Source: Typha latifolia (taxonomy: Eukaryota > Streptophyta > Magnoliopsida > Poales > Typhaceae). Taken from it: a DNA stretch of 64,000 bases. The first letter of the stretch is position 1. Every line of letters starts with the position of its first letter. The stretch lies in NCBI GenBank assembly GCA_019914945.1, contig CM034109.1, positions 8,734,479-8,798,478 of the forward strand, given 5' to 3'. The notes beneath the pieces were generated by a model. It saw only the letters and a program-made list of their open reading frames with translations. It was not told the DNA's origin and did no database searches. The translations under genes and the position numbers were made by a program. Shown here piece after piece: positions 24,720-37,980 of this stretch.

Positions 24720-26880
24720 AACGTCCACTAATCCATTAGATATTGAACTTGGATTGAATATAATGAGTTAAATATAAAAAATATTATATCTCATTGAGCT
24801 AAGTTTATTAGGCATATATGATAATATTTTAGTTATCTTTTATATGATATACTTATATATTGATATATAGTTTACTAAATATCTGATGTAAAACTAAAAA
24901 ACTATAGGAATAGGTATAGATATAATGTATTTGTGTACCATGGTTTACATGTTCCGCAAGGACGATATAGAAGTTACTCTGTTGCTATCGATTAGGTCTT
25001 AGGCTGACATTGTTAGCAAATAAATACTTGGGCCGATACAATTAGCAAACTAGGTTGTGCAGCTGATTGGGCTATTGATTTTAGATCAATAATTAATACG
25101 GAGAAACTATATTTTACCTTCGTATATTTCACTTCACTCCTGTGTAATTTTATTTGTGTTATTTTACTCTCTTATAATTGCATTCACATTAAAATTATTT
25201 TTTTTTTATGATAAAATTAAAAATATTTATTAGAGACAAAGTTATCAAAGCGTTTAAAATAATACTTATTGGATTTTTGATGATAAAAATATCACAAATA
25301 TATTAAACATATTATTGTCTAAAATTTGGTCGGTATTTATTTTAGATGTATTAAACAACTTATCTAATTATCTATAATTTTATCTCTAATTAGCTACTAT
25401 AAAAAATTATCGATTTTAATTTGATTATAACCATAAGAAGTTAAAATGACACAATAAGAGTAAAATAAATTTAGGCCTAATCATAGGGAAATAAAATATA
25501 TTCTCCAATTAAATATTCTTAGGGATAAGTTTTTAATGACATAATGATCTCCTTAAATATGAAAAGATTTTTGAAATACCTTTTATATTTAGAAAAATAA
25601 CATGTGACTGCCATTTGATCAATTTTAATTTTTTAAATATTTTATCCTTATTTTATAGGGAAAGAAAAAGAGAACAAACTTTTTGTGGATATGATAATTT
25701 TCTATTAATCCCATTAAAAGAGGTTAGAAAATTTTCATAGTTAAAAATATTCTATGTGAGCCAAAAATAAAATAAGAAGATGCATGTGAAAATGCACAAT
25801 AATTCTGACCTTAGTATAACTATCCTATGGCCTTATTATTAATTTATGGTCGAGAAGAGGAGCATCCATCCATCATACATCAGTGAAGCAGTTTGCAATT
25901 GAGTGTAAAATCTTCTCAATTCTGATGTTATCGAGAGCATAACGAGAGCCATAAATTTTCACAATGTGGCTCTAAAATCCCCCCCAAAAAAAAGAAGAGG
26001 AGAGAGTTCATGATGAGAAGAACTAGAATCTTCTACTAAAATATTTACTCTCCTTTTCTTATCTAGATATCATTCCACCGCGTCATCCCGTCCATTAGTA
26101 TTCGCTCGGATTACAATTCGCCATTTGGCATCTCCCTTCTTCTCATCAATTGCTATACTGTTGGATGGTGATGTTCTCGAGTCAGATGTGGTGATGGTTG
26201 TTATTCTCCTGCATTAAGGTAGCAGATCACCTATTGAAAATGGATAATAATATAGACATGATCTTAGTGTAATTATCTCTGGATAAGACAAACAGAGATG
26301 CTAATAAAAGACGCGCTTTCCAAACACGAGCTGAGATCACTCTCTGGAACACAAAAAAGGACCCTCAATAATTGTAACTCAGCTAAAGCCCAACATAGAT
26401 GCATGCTATATTGCTATGGCCAGTCAAGCTCGACGAGTAGCCAAACGAATTCTATCCTCTAAAACTCGAATGATAATATAAATGGAAACCCAACAGTATC
26501 TAGTACTAGCTTCTCTTTTGGAATTATTCAGACATCATGGGTGCCGTGGCGAGATATTAACCGTAGATTGCCTAGAGGAACACGGACCCTAGTGATCGAC
26601 TGCATCCCTGACCGCAGGAACTTGCTGCATTTGGATACCTTGCAGCTCGTGGTTGGCTGACAGTGCAGCTACCTCGTACATTAGGCACAATTCGTGGCAC
26701 GATCTCATCCGTCGACTCATCCTCTATCTCTCTCTCTCTCTCCTTTGTCGCACAAATGATAAGGAGACGCGAGTTCACAAGAGGCACCTGCGGACCTCTT
26801 GTTTCCAGCCCGAAGCTCTATGAGAGAACCAAAGCTATTTAAATACTTCTTTCATCTCTCTCTCCCCCCCTCTTCTCTCT
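24720..26880. other. Divergent intergenic region between eIF3d and solanesyl diphosphate synthase
   Basis: Very AT-rich from 24700 to 25850, with many short A/T runs, then more balanced. CT-rich tracts occur near 26728-26745 and 26850-26893. No credible coding frame or RNA gene was seen. Confidence 0.6.
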
Positions 26881-26883
26881 CTC

Positions 26884-26896
26884 TATCTATATATAC
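26884..26896 (+). promoter_or_regulatory. Probable TATA box of the solanesyl diphosphate synthase gene
   Basis: TATATATA-type sequence follows a CT-rich tract and sits about 230 bp upstream of the start codon at 27122, leaving a leader of about 200 nt. Position and context support it; no transcript data are available. Confidence 0.45.
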
Positions 26897-27121
26897 ACAC
26901 CCAACTACTCCCTGGACTCCGCTAAAGCCTTTGCGCAGTCTTAGATCCATCCTATAGCGAAAATATCCCTTTTTGGGCCTTCCACGAGATATTGAAATTG
27001 AGCTGTTGCTTCTACCTTACCACTTATTTCTTCCTTCGATTTCAACAAGTTCTCTTGCTGGGAAGGCAGTGAATCTGACGTTGAGTTCGAGTGATTCGCT
27101 TGGTTGGTAGTCCTTGGAAAC

Positions 27122-30100
27122 ATGCTGTCTTTGAGCTGCCCAAGTGTGGATCTTAGCCAGAAGGGAGTGGGGTTGGCTTCTCGCCGGTTGAAGTTGAGTA
27201 GGAGCTGTTCCAGGCTGTCGCGGAGGTCAGCGTGGAAGCGCGCAGGAGATGTTCGATGTCGGGTCTCACTGACACAAAATGGTACTTTCTTGTCTCCTTT
27301 TATTGATTTGTTGTAATTATTAACTTTTTATGTTAGTCATGGTCTTATTGGATTGGGAATGCAGTTGATTTGGCGGGTTCAGAGTCCCCTGCGCCTGTGC
27401 AAACATCGGTCTCTGGAAGTGGACATGTTTCTCTGTCTTTGCTGTTGGAGGTGGTTGCGGACGATCTGCAGAAGCTGAATGAGAATCTGAAATCGGTGAG
27501 CAGCTCGGAGTTTGTCGTTAATTTAAGTAGGTTTAGAGATTTGAGAATTCTGTGAGATTTATTCAGTAATTTGTGTATAGCATAAAAGGTCGCCCTCAAC
27601 TTTAGATTTTACAAGATAAAAAAGCTTTATAAGTGGTGACATATGTGATTTGTGTACACAGTTAAAGATGTTATATTTTACAAAGCTTACCAAATTTGAG
27701 TTTTGTAACCTGTCTTGGAAGCTTCTACTTTCCCGGAATCACCCATGTCAATATGACAAGGTTTGTTGGTATGACAATCGTGTAAGGAGTATCCGGTGCT
27801 AACTTTACTGTATCTGAAGTATCAGACACTTCAACCTTCATCTGTTTCGAGTATCCATCATGTAAGAAAAACTGTAGTTGTCCTCATATTGTTGGGAGAT
27901 AGACTTGTATAATCTGTTCAATCGACTCAACCCAACGCTTCATCAAAACTTGAGTTTATAGTGTAATCTCCATTCTGACCCTCCAGAACACACTCTATTG
28001 TCAATTCACTAGGCTAGTTTGTTGGGCTAAGTTTTGGTTCAAGCTATTGGCTAAAAAGGCTATCTATTTCACCCCTTGGCACCTTTGAATTCAATGCCTG
28101 CTTGTATCAACTTTCTGAATGTATAGCAAAAATCTTTCTAACAGATATCCACATAACAAGAATATTCACCTCTTACGTCAGTTATCTGTCATGCCTGTCT
28201 GGCTAGTCTTGGCCCTTGACCCACCCAGTCATCATTTGTGGCAAAAGGTCAAATTTTCTTCTTCTTGCTCTGAAAGAAGATCGTCTTCGGGTACACAGCT
28301 TACTCCATCTATGGAAAGTCCCTACTTATCTCTACTAGTTAATGAACTAGAGAAATATAGGTATTTCATTTCTATTTGAAGGCAAAAGGCTTACTTCTTC
28401 ATAGTTTACTTTGACATTCAAATTTGTATTTGCCTAAAGACTAACATGAATTTTCACAGATTGTTGGTGCGGAAAATCCAGTTTTAGTGTCTGCCGCAGA
28501 ACAGATTTTTGGTGCTGGTGGAAAGAGACTTAGACCAGCTTTGGTTTTCTTAGTGTCAAGAGCTACTGCACAATTTGCTGGTTTAGAGTAAGCCTTTCTA
28601 TGTTACTACTTCAGCTTCTTAAGCAGAGAATCCCAACATGGAAGATTTATACCTGAAAATATACATTATCCAGGAAACTAACTGTACAGCATGAACGACT
28701 AGCGGAGATCATTGAGTTGATTCATACAGCAAGCTTAGTACACGATGATGTGCTAGATGATAGTGGGATGCGAAGAGGTAGGCATACTATGTGAGGTCAA
28801 TTTACTTTTCCAGCTATTCTTCCCTTTAGATTTTTCTCCATATTATACTGCTATTCATTCAAGAAATTTATATGAAGGACTTTTAGCATCATTAGTTCAT
28901 TACAAACTGACAGTTGTTCCAAAAAGACAGAAAATTTGCTGTTATGAATTGTTATATGACATGATACAAATGAAATTGTTTTTTGTTTGGATGATGATAC
29001 AAGGGACACCTTGAAGAATGATAGTTGGCTGCAATTTCCCTACACATATCCCATGTTGGCACTGGCATGGGTCGACAAGGGATTCTCAGGCTTTACTGAA
29101 AATATATTAGTAGTTGCCATAGAACTTATTCTTCGTTGCTAGTTGGCATCTGTTTACAGAGTCTCAGTCGGCTTAACCCAATCATATTCTTTCTTAGCAA
29201 GACTAGGATCAGGTTCTTGGTTTTGTATTGACTTGATTAAGACTTGATTTGAGTCAAATTAAGGCCCATTTGGTCCACAATCGCTGTAATATTGTCAATC
29301 TATGAATTTTATTCTTCATATACTAGGAATCTTGATAAACGGTGCTGACTCAGCAATAAGTAAACCACACATAACCGAGGGATGAAAATCCTACATGGAG
29401 GTCCTAAGGGTCAATATAGATTCTTATTCTATGAAAAATGTTAACTTGCCAACTAACTCTAATAGCTTAAATAGTTGGAAAATGATAGTTTTTTATATTT
29501 ATATTCTAACACTCTTTCTTATTTCTGAGCTTGAGATATTTTAATAGGCTAAAGAAGTGGACTTAATTGGGTAGGTTTTTATTTTCTAAGCAAATATGAG
29601 GTATTACAGGATTTGAACATATGACCTATGTTTCTAATACCATGATAACTCACTCACTACTTCAAAAAACTTAAACTATTAGAGAATGATAGTTTTAATA
29701 TCTATATTCTAACAAAAAAACTCTGCTTTACTATTCAAGAACCTCATACTGAGATAGTCTTCTGTGGGATATGGGAAGGAGAAATTTCTGCAAGCCTTTG
29801 CTGAGCTCTCCATACCGCATTAGTTGTTCAGAGTTCAAAATTCAGATCTTTGCATCCGTACTCATACGTTGCAATATCGATTAGGGATTGCTGGATTTAT
29901 GAGTTTCCTCATGGGTGATCAGAGTCTATCAGCTCCTTGGTGTTGGGCCATGATATGATTCACCAACTAACAGCTTAAACCTTTGTGTGAATTAGTTTAG
30001 TTATTCCAACTCTTTTTGGGAGCTCACGAGTTCAAACCTCACCCATCTTTTTAATCCCTATATCTATAGTTCTGGTGTGATGTAAATCTTGATGCCTATT

Positions 30101-31057
30101 ATCTGTTTGTGTGTGGTGTATAGGGGCTACATGTGAAGAGGCGTTTTAAGACATGATAGAACGCTCCAAAATTTCAATCTAAAGATATTCTTAGAGAATT
30201 TGCAGTTTATGATGGCTGAGATGAGTTCCTTGGAATTGCTGTGATTTGTCTAAAGGGTCCATTTTCTAAGTTAATAAACATGTTTTATCTACCTGTAGGC
30301 AAAGAAACTATTCATCAACTATATGGGACGCGGGTAGCTGTACTTGCAGGAGATTTCATGTTTGCACAATCTTCTTGGTACTTGGCAAATCTTGAGAATC
30401 TCGAAGTGATAAAGCTCGTTAGCCAAGTATGTTAATCAATTGAATTTCATTTCTTCTTCAGAATCCGAACTTTCCAGTTTTGGTTCTCAAATGTCTGCAT
30501 ATTGACAGGTCATCAAGGATTTTGCTAGCGGGGAAATAAAACAAGCATCAAGTCTTTTCGACTGTGATCTGTCGCTTGACAACTATTTGCTTAAGAGCTA
30601 CTACAAGACTGCATCTCTGGTAGCAGCGAGCACAAAGGCCGCAGCTATATTCAGTGGTGTCAGCAAGAGCTTATGTGACGAAATGTATGAGTATGGGAAG
30701 AATCTTGGCCTTTCATTCCAGGTGGTTGATGACATTCTAGATTTCACCCAATCAGCAGAACAACTTGGGAAACCAGCAGGCAGTGATTTAGCAAAGGGAA
30801 ACCTAACAGCTCCAGTCATTTTCGCTTTAGAAAAGGAGCCTAAGCTAAGAGAGATCATCGACTCTGAGTTTAGTGAAGCTGGTTCCCTAGAAACAGCAAT
30901 AGAGTTGGTTCATAAATGTGGTGGTATCAAGAGGGCTCAAGAGCTAGCGAAAGAGAAAGCTGAGTTGGCTCTCCAAAATCTTCAACACCTTCCACAGAGC
31001 AAGTTCAGAACTGCTCTCGAAGACATGGTGAAGTATAATCTTGAGAGGATTGACTAG
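27122..31057 (+). CDS. SPS: Solanesyl diphosphate synthase, chloroplast type (trans-prenyltransferase)
   Basis: Six exons, 27122-27281, 27365-27495, 28460-28587, 28674-28777, 30299-30426 and 30509-31057, give 399 aa with all phases consistent. The Ser/Arg-rich, acid-poor first 50 residues look like a plastid transit peptide. The prenyltransferase core has [12 protein letters not shown], the first aspartate-rich motif DDVLD at 164-168, GDFMFAQSS, and the second motif DDILD at 291-295. Both bind Mg-diphosphate. Ala at the fifth position before the first motif (A-S-L-V-H-DD) fits long-chain enzymes rather than GPP/FPP synthases. It probably elongates allylic diphosphates with IPP to C45 solanesyl-PP for the plastoquinone side chain. 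The C-terminus is complete (YNLERID). A geranyl-PP synthase-like label is the main alternative. Intron 4 (28778-30298) is enlarged by repeat debris. AATAAA lies at 31319-31324. Confidence 0.93.
29270..29720. mobile_element. Degenerate repeat relic in intron 4 of the solanesyl-PP synthase gene
   Basis: Two related direct blocks of about 50 bp (29460-29515 and 29663-29713), sharing GAAAATGATAGTTTT/GAGAATGATAGTTTT and ATTCTAACA, lie about 200 bp apart. They are separated by AT-rich sequence with TTTCTAATACCATGA. This resembles fragments of dispersed plant retroelements. The class cannot be fixed from sequence alone. Confidence 0.4.
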
Positions 31058-32239
31058 GAAGAGTGCATCGCTAGAGTGTAGTTTCTTATAGACTCAAGAA
31101 GATGAGAAGAGGGTGCATCTCTATAACAGTTATGCCAAACGATTCAAGACCATTCTACAAACACCATATGGGGTATGTATAGAAGATTTTTTTTTTCTCT
31201 TTCATGGAGCCTACCCTCGTGCTGTGCCGGTAGGAGATAAGGTATTGTTAGTTGATATTTACACTTACTGTGATGTTGTATTATGCGACCAAATACTATA
31301 AGTATAAAGGCGATCCAAAATAAACTCTGTGCTCAAATTGCACGACTGATCCTATTTTATATGGGCAATAATCTTATCTTCTCTAATATTTTGATTCTTT
31401 TGGAGTTGTGCTTTCCACTTTCCAGCAAGGCTGTTTTTTGGTAAATTTTATCGTTCAATATCATTTTATGTATGTATGCTTTGTTAGTTGATATTTGCAA
31501 TTGAGAGATTGTTGACAGGTTATGCTAGTTTATCATAATAAAACAGATGGAATAAGATCTTTCATGGTTTATGCAAGCCAACATTTGGGATTCACCAGTC
31601 CATTCTCTTCCTGTCCCCGTCATCTCGTCCGTCACTCCTTTCAATCCACGAGCGTAAAGGTGGAAGTGGGCTAAAGAGATGTTAGGACAGGGAAGAGGCG
31701 GTGCACAACGAAATTTTTTTATTGCAGCATATTGTACATAAATTTATCTATTATACATGAACTTGTAGCAAATGTTTGACTGACAAATACATAGAAACCC
31801 ATAAAGAGATTTATCAAAAAGAAAGGCTCAAAATTTAAGCATTGAGGAAGTGCAAATCATACACAACAATGGAAAGGCCCAAGCTTCATTTAATTGCTAA
31901 CCCAGACATTTAGTACCTCATAATCACCAAGCACTGTTTCACATTAATATCGCAAAACATGACTAGGTTCTCGAAATGTCAAATCATTTTATAGCAACCG
32001 CTACATAGAAGATGCATGCCAAGCTGTTTTATGCACCACATGCTTAAACAGCTTATTTTATGGTTAATCCTGGTAGCAATGTCTTCGCTACAGATAGTAC
32101 TGAAGTTGTGACCATAACAGATACTAGATCCTCACCACAACTTATTCAGGGAAGCTAAAAATGAAGTATTAGCCTTTCAAGCAGGAAAAGGACTAGTAAG
32201 TGATAAAGGTTGCATTCTGAAAGCCTTCAAGAGAATAAA
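31058..32239. other. Convergent 3' region between the synthase and endosulfine genes
   Basis: Contains the synthase 3' UTR with AATAAA at 31319-31324 and, on the right, the probable endosulfine 3' UTR on the minus strand. No further gene is visible. Confidence 0.6.
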
Positions 32240-33989
32240 CTACTGGTTATTGTCGTTGCTGTTGTCGTCGGAGATATCACTCTGGACCGTATCCTCTGCA
32301 GTAGCATTATTCCCATCTATGAGCAAAACAGAATTTCCCTGAATAAGCTGAGACTGGCTTTTATTGACCTTTAAAGGAGAAGAAATTTCTAAATAACACT
32401 AGATAACTCAGATGTACCTTCATTCTCATTAGATGCATAGGGTGCGCGGCGAGAACGCGCTTGCTGATGCGTAGGCTGAGAGAAGCATCAATGCCAAACA
32501 AAGATGTTACACAGTGTAGAAGTAGATGTTAAAGCAAAAATCAATAACTAGCGAATGAAAAGTTTCAGTAACAAAAAGGAAAAATAAACTTTTGAAAATG
32601 AAAGGTACTTATAACCACAGTTGTAAGGACCGGAATCGGACATTGACTTGGTTGGGTCATTCTTTTAGTAATACATGTTTAACATTATCAAAATTGATAA
32701 ACTTATGGTTTTGCATATCAAAGCTAACATTATATTGATCAATTTTTGAATAATAACACATAGTATGTTATTAATTATTAACTAAACATTTCCAACATAT
32801 AAATACAGCTTATTAGTAAGGAATATAAAATTATATAGAACTATAGAAGTCAATCCATTTGATAAATTAATAATCACAAAATTTTAAAACACTACTTATT
32901 AGATATACCAAAAACTACAACTTTTAGCATAACTAAGTCATTTATATTTTCCCAACTATCATTTTATTAACAATAGGATAAAAAAACCCTTAAGATAAAC
33001 AATAAAATAACTAAATATTAAGGATTATTAGATAACTATGCAAACATAAATGACCCGATCGATTCACCAAAAAACAGCTGGGTTGCATGGACAGCCATTT
33101 AAACCGCCGGGTAAGCAGGTTTTCTTTCTAGATCGGTTGCTTTTCCGCTTTGATGTTAAAACTGAAACAACTTTATGGTCTATTCCCCATCCGACCACCA
33201 GCTCTGGCTATGATAACTATGCTTCTAACTAACAAGTTTGGAGGGACTAGAAAAATACCTGCAATTTTGGGCGAAGTGCCTCGAGGGGTCCTTTTGGTTT
33301 GTTAGGATGTGCTCCTTGCTGTCATCAGTCCATTAGTCAAACAAAAGTAGATAGAGATACAAACTTAGGATCCACACTTGGTCTTGAGAGCTACAATTAC
33401 ATCAAACTTAGCTAAAGAACACAATTTCAAATTTAAAGTACCTTGCCTAAAGCCCAATCAGCAGAATCAAAGTATGCTCGTTCATGGTCCTGGACAGAAT
33501 ATTTCTGATTGTTATATCTAAAAGGATAAGAAAAAAAGAGCACCTATCTTCTCAGCTTTATGCATCTGTACATAGGGATTGTCAATAAAAACACTAATCA
33601 GGTCAAACTGAAATTAAATGATTATAATCACCTTGGATATAAGTGGAGGTTTTCTAGGCAAAATTCCACCATATTTTTTCTTCACTGCTTCCTCCTGCTA
33701 ACAGATGGTCACATCAGAATTTGCAGGTCACTGATCTACCCTTGAAATGCAAAACAATATATCTAACCACATGATTGAAGTTTCATAACCACCTTGATAT
33801 ATTTGAATCCAGTACACGTGGACAGGAAATGTGGGAATGCTTAATAATAACCACAACAGATTAAAGAGAGAAAAGTTTCACCTCCTCCTTGGCCGAGGGC
33901 ATCCCACTCCCTTCAGTTTTGTCCACAATTTGTGTTCCCTCCTCAGCAACATGACCATCAAGCTGCACTTCGCCAGCATCGGCAGACAT
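32240..33989 (-). CDS. Endosulfine / ARPP19 family protein (PP2A-B55 inhibitor homologue)
   Basis: Six small exons, read leftward: 33989-33882, 33694-33632, 33489-33442, 33318-33259, 32475-32418, 32316-32240. All have GT-AG borders and consistent phase (137 aa). None exceeds 36 codons. The acidic N-terminus MSADAGEVQLDGHV leads to KYGGILPRKPPLISK, then the family hallmark DHERAYFDSADWALGK (S66 in FDSADW). Next come KPKGPLEALRPKL, an RSRRAPYA basic stretch, and an Asp/Asn-rich tail. In animals and yeast, phosphorylation of the Ser in FDS(G/A)D(Y/W) by Greatwall/Rim15 turns the protein into a PP2A-B55 inhibitor controlling mitosis or quiescence. The plant role is inferred by homology. Just before the start codon is a good acceptor (TTTTTCAG at about 33994), so the 5' UTR has an upstream exon that I did not locate. 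Confidence 0.93.
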
Positions 33990-35940
33990 AGCGCACTGAA
34001 AAACATCCAGGCAAATTGCAATTGCAAATCTATCATTTATAAATTACTGCTCCTAAGGAAAACTGATGACTTGAACTTCTGAAAGAAACATGCACTAGAA
34101 TTTTTGTTCAAATAGGCTAGAGTTGAGGCCTTTGACGCCCAACAGGTAAAGTTCTAGAATGAACTACTCCGCTGGAAGCAAGGTGAGTTTGTGGGCATCA
34201 AGAATATTAGAAAAAATTTATCTTCCTTAATAAATTTCCCCTAATATATGAGAAACTTATAATTTTTTAAGGCGGATTGGAAAACAGGTGGGGCATAATG
34301 CTCGTTTTTACTCTCTATTCCTTTCGTACACTTTTCTTTTTTTGGAGGTGGGTGGTATATTTATATTTCCTACAATGAAAGAATATAGGGTTCTGCAGAT
34401 CTAGTTAAGCTCCTGGTTAGATCACAAGATTAAAGCAGTGATAAAAGTAACCTTCAAGCTCCAATTTTTCCCCCTAGAGTATCAAGTTTTAAGTAGACCT
34501 TTTCATACTTTATTCTCAAAATTTCTAGAGAATTTGCATGTAGAATTAGTTCTCACATTTTACATAAGAAAGTGCAGATTCCAAATTGATAAATAGTTTA
34601 CAGCTTTACATAACCGAGATTTCTAACTTTATTCCCATTTACAATGTCATCAAACAACTTAATGGTACATTAGGCCAGCATACAATTTTCAGTTCAATTA
34701 CTACAGAATGCAATGTTTATAGCACTATGAAACCAAAACTAAAAGAAAATTCCTTCCTATTCAATGCAACAATGTTACTACCTAAACGTCTCTAAACATG
34801 TCTACCTGATCTGCCTTTTTTTAAATATTCCATTTTTCAAAGAGGAAAATGCAAGTCCCTATATTCCAGAAATGTCATACACTCATAGTTAGTCTTTACT
34901 TTGCTTATCATTTCTTTTTTCTTCTGTATGAGTATCCTTCTGGGGGGAGTTTGAAAGGTTGATCTTGGTTTGTGTGATTTAAACTGAAATCCCAGGTTTA
35001 CCTATCCGTTAATGGGTGATTAGTTCTTCCCAAGTGATCATAAGGGAGGATTCATAACCTTTTCCCCAGAATTTGATCCTTCAAGCAAAAATGCCTAAAC
35101 TTTAAACAAAAGAGGCTAAAATGTGAAGTATAGCTAGACATGGAGCAAGAACAAACTTTTCCTATTAATAGAAAGATATGATCTATGAACCAGCTAATGA
35201 CTTATATTTAAGCACCCTTGGCAACACTTTGTAAGATAGGGCTACCTTGAATATGTGGTCGAGCCACATCTCAGATACACAAGTACCTGCTTAGGGCAAG
35301 TATATTAGAGACTTGGAGAACAGAAAACTAGAATCCTAGTTTCAAAATACTTCAATAGTTAGGCATTACATATCCATCCCACAATGCTTAGGCATGGAAT
35401 GACAATGATAATAATTATGGTGCCTAGTGTGGGTCTATGGTTCTTGTCATATCTCACAAAGATGGTCCAACAAATAACTTGCTGGATTTCTAGGGGTAAA
35501 CAGCTGAGATGAAAGGTGGAAATACATGAGAAGCTCTTTCTCTCTTAAGAGTACAGAATCTCGGAATCATAATGCTAGAGTTATACAGACAGTCAAAATC
35601 ATTACTACTTAAAGCTAACTACTACACAATCAAAAACCATTCCATCTGCAATCCTATTAATAATCTTTTGTAGTCATAAGACTACAAAAAAATTCTCATT
35701 ACTTACCAAAGAATAATTGTTGAATTCATCCTCATTAGAGACCCATGTAATTTAAACCTTAAAGCACTTTTAGTTATAAAGTAAATGAACGAAATGATTA
35801 GTTTGGACCAAAATGGACCACCCCAAACAGATTGATGTTTATTTTGCTCTCATTGAGCACTTATCCACCAAATGTCACCTAAATCCAGTTTGCCCATTTG
35901 CCAGAATAGTTAGTGGCTCCAAAAAAAGTAAGAGAAAACA
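33990..35940. other. Upstream or leader-intron region of the endosulfine gene
   Basis: AT-rich with no family-recognisable coding frame. The acceptor next to the endosulfine start suggests that at least part of this is a 5' UTR intron on the minus strand. Confidence 0.45.
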
Positions 35941-35947
35941 AAGTACC

Positions 35948-36112
35948 CAATTCCAACAGACCTAGAGGACAATTTAGACTAATAAGATCTTACTCCTTAA
36001 AAGTCAAATATGAATCAGCACCTACAAATGAACTAAATCACAGAATTCTTGATTTGTCCGTCAAATTCCATTTTCCCAATCATGTTATCAAATATCATTA
36101 CACCCCCCCATT
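35948..36112 (+). repeat. Left arm of a 160-bp inverted repeat
   Basis: This stretch matches the reverse complement of 37981-38137 along most of its length, with scattered substitutions and small indels. Shared landmarks are AATTCCAACAGACCTAGAGG, GATCTTACTCCTTAAAAG and GTCAAATTCCATT. The arms flank about 1.9 kb containing a LINE remnant. Confidence 0.85.
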
Positions 36113-36119
36113 GAGATAG

Positions 36120-37300
36120 ATCATGGCAATCGTCCTGAGTCCTATTTGGTTATTAGACTTAATATGAAAATAACCTATGATAAACTGAGTTGAGATGTTG
36201 TTTTACTGGTTTAAGATAAATTGAATTTCCCTGCTAAATGGGAGCAACGGATAAATGCTTGTATTTCTACCTCTCCATATGCATTTCTTATTAATGGATC
36301 TTGAATTTCCCTGCTAAATGGGAGCAACAGATAAATGCTTGTATTTCTACCTCTCTATATGCATTTCTTATTAATGGATCACCTTCTCACTAGTTTAATG
36401 GTTAGGCAAGGTGGCCGGCTGTCACCCTTCTTAGTTATTTTGTGCAACCAAATTTTAACGCTATGATGAATGAGAATATGCTGTCTAGTTATCTTGATGG
36501 TTTTTATATTAATGATAATATGAAAATCTGTCACTTATTGTATGTTGATACTGTGTTAGTTATTACTAAAGCTACAAAACATAACTACTTGATTTTAAAA
36601 TGATATTACGGATTCTTATCATGTTTTGACTCATCAGGTCAATAGGGCTAAATCGGCTTTCTATATCCGTAAGTGGTCCAACCCTATCCTAGGTCGCAAT
36701 ATGGAGTCTTGGTTAAATGTGCTTATGGGGTCTAGTGGTCTACCCTTTCTTTTATGTTGGGGTCTTCATTTTGCTTCCCAAGCCAATTGTGCTTCTATCT
36801 TGTCTAGGGCTAATGGTAAGTTAGATAATTGGAAGTATAGCACCCTCTCAGGTCAGGCGTTCTACTCTTATTAAATCCACCCTCCATGCTCTGCCTACTA
36901 GTCCCTTGCTTGTTTTTCTGTTCCGTTAGCTATTGATAGTAAAATTAATTAAGTTTGTTTGGTCTTTTTTGTAGAAAAAACAAGTGTCGGTAAGTGATTT
37001 GCATTTGGTTGACTAGCAATCTGCCTCCTCGAGGAGCTTGATGGGATTGGTGTCTAGAACTCCGGGACAGCTGCTGGACTATGCCCAGTCCTCGTGCCTT
37101 TGATATATTACAGGGCTGCCCCAAGGCTTGGGTCCACTAAATACTTGCCAAGTTCGGTTTCTATCATCCCTAGCAACAGAGCTAAGAAGTCTCACCTTTT
37201 TAAGCTCTATCACTCAACCCTTGTTCAGATGAGGCTCGGCCTCCACAAACTTTCGGCCCACGAGGGCCAAGGGCTCTACAATCTACACAAGGCTGTAGAC
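36120..37300 (+). mobile_element. Degenerate L1-type LINE (reverse transcriptase fragment)
   Basis: Translating across frameshifts gives reverse-transcriptase pieces in the correct order. KITYDKLSWDVV is at about 36160-36200. FPAKWEQRINACISTSPYAF with LING follows (36221-36300, duplicated). VRQGGRLSPFLVILCN is at about 36400. LLYVDTVLVITKA, the YADD-box region (here YVDT), is at about 36530. VNRAKSAFYIRKWSNPIL comes next (36635-36700). From about 36960 come WKKQ- and CLPRGA-like pieces of the downstream domain. Stops, frameshifts and the altered catalytic box make it inactive. It is typical of plant non-LTR elements. Confidence 0.8.
36221..36380. repeat. Perfectly adjacent 80-bp tandem duplication inside the LINE
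   Basis: 36221-36300 and 36301-36380 are the same 80-bp unit with two substitutions (CGG/CAG and CTCCAT/CTCTAT). The duplication repeats the RT segment beginning FPAKWEQ and breaks the frame. Confidence 0.95.
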
Positions 37301-37980
37301 CAGAGAGCAGTATGACTTTCCTTCCCAAGAAAATGTTTAATAAGCACATGCTGCACATCATGGCCGTTAGAGTTGAAAGCAGCAAGGGAAGGCCACAGCA
37401 TAGACCTAACATGGGTGACAGATTTGGCCCAAAGCCGAGAATAAAATAACATCGATTGTTGGCTTCAACCGTTCTTTATAATTTTTCAAAAGAATGGGGT
37501 TTAGACTCGTAATATGCCATCATAAAATTATTCCAATTCTTGTCCAACCTATGATTGTCCTTTTGACTATCCTCACAATATTTTTATTCAAAAAAAGCTA
37601 TTCTTGAACCAATTATAGATGTATGTGGACCAAAAAACAAGTTCCCATTTGGGCTCCAGATTAATAATATCTCTTTGCATCGCATTTGGATATGTTGCCA
37701 AATCTGCCTTCACGCTGCACATAGCGGATAGACTAGATTAATATATCCAGATAAAATCATTAATCCGGACACGGAAAAAGGTAGCAAGCGAGTCCCACCA
37801 CTACCTTATCACTCCCCTCTAATTCGATTTCTTTACCCCAATAACTGCAGGTTAGAAGATGATGCATTGCACAAAGAATAGTATGATGAGCTATTTTTAA
37901 GATGTTGTGAAAAGGTGGTTGTGGCATTTTGTTGAACAAGTTGAGTGCAGCTGTGTTTGTTCCTTGTGTCGACGTATGTA

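Noticed and set aside
28757..29014. 85-codon ORF in the synthase intron
   Set aside because: It begins in exon 4 in the wrong frame and continues into the intron past a clear GTAGGC donor.
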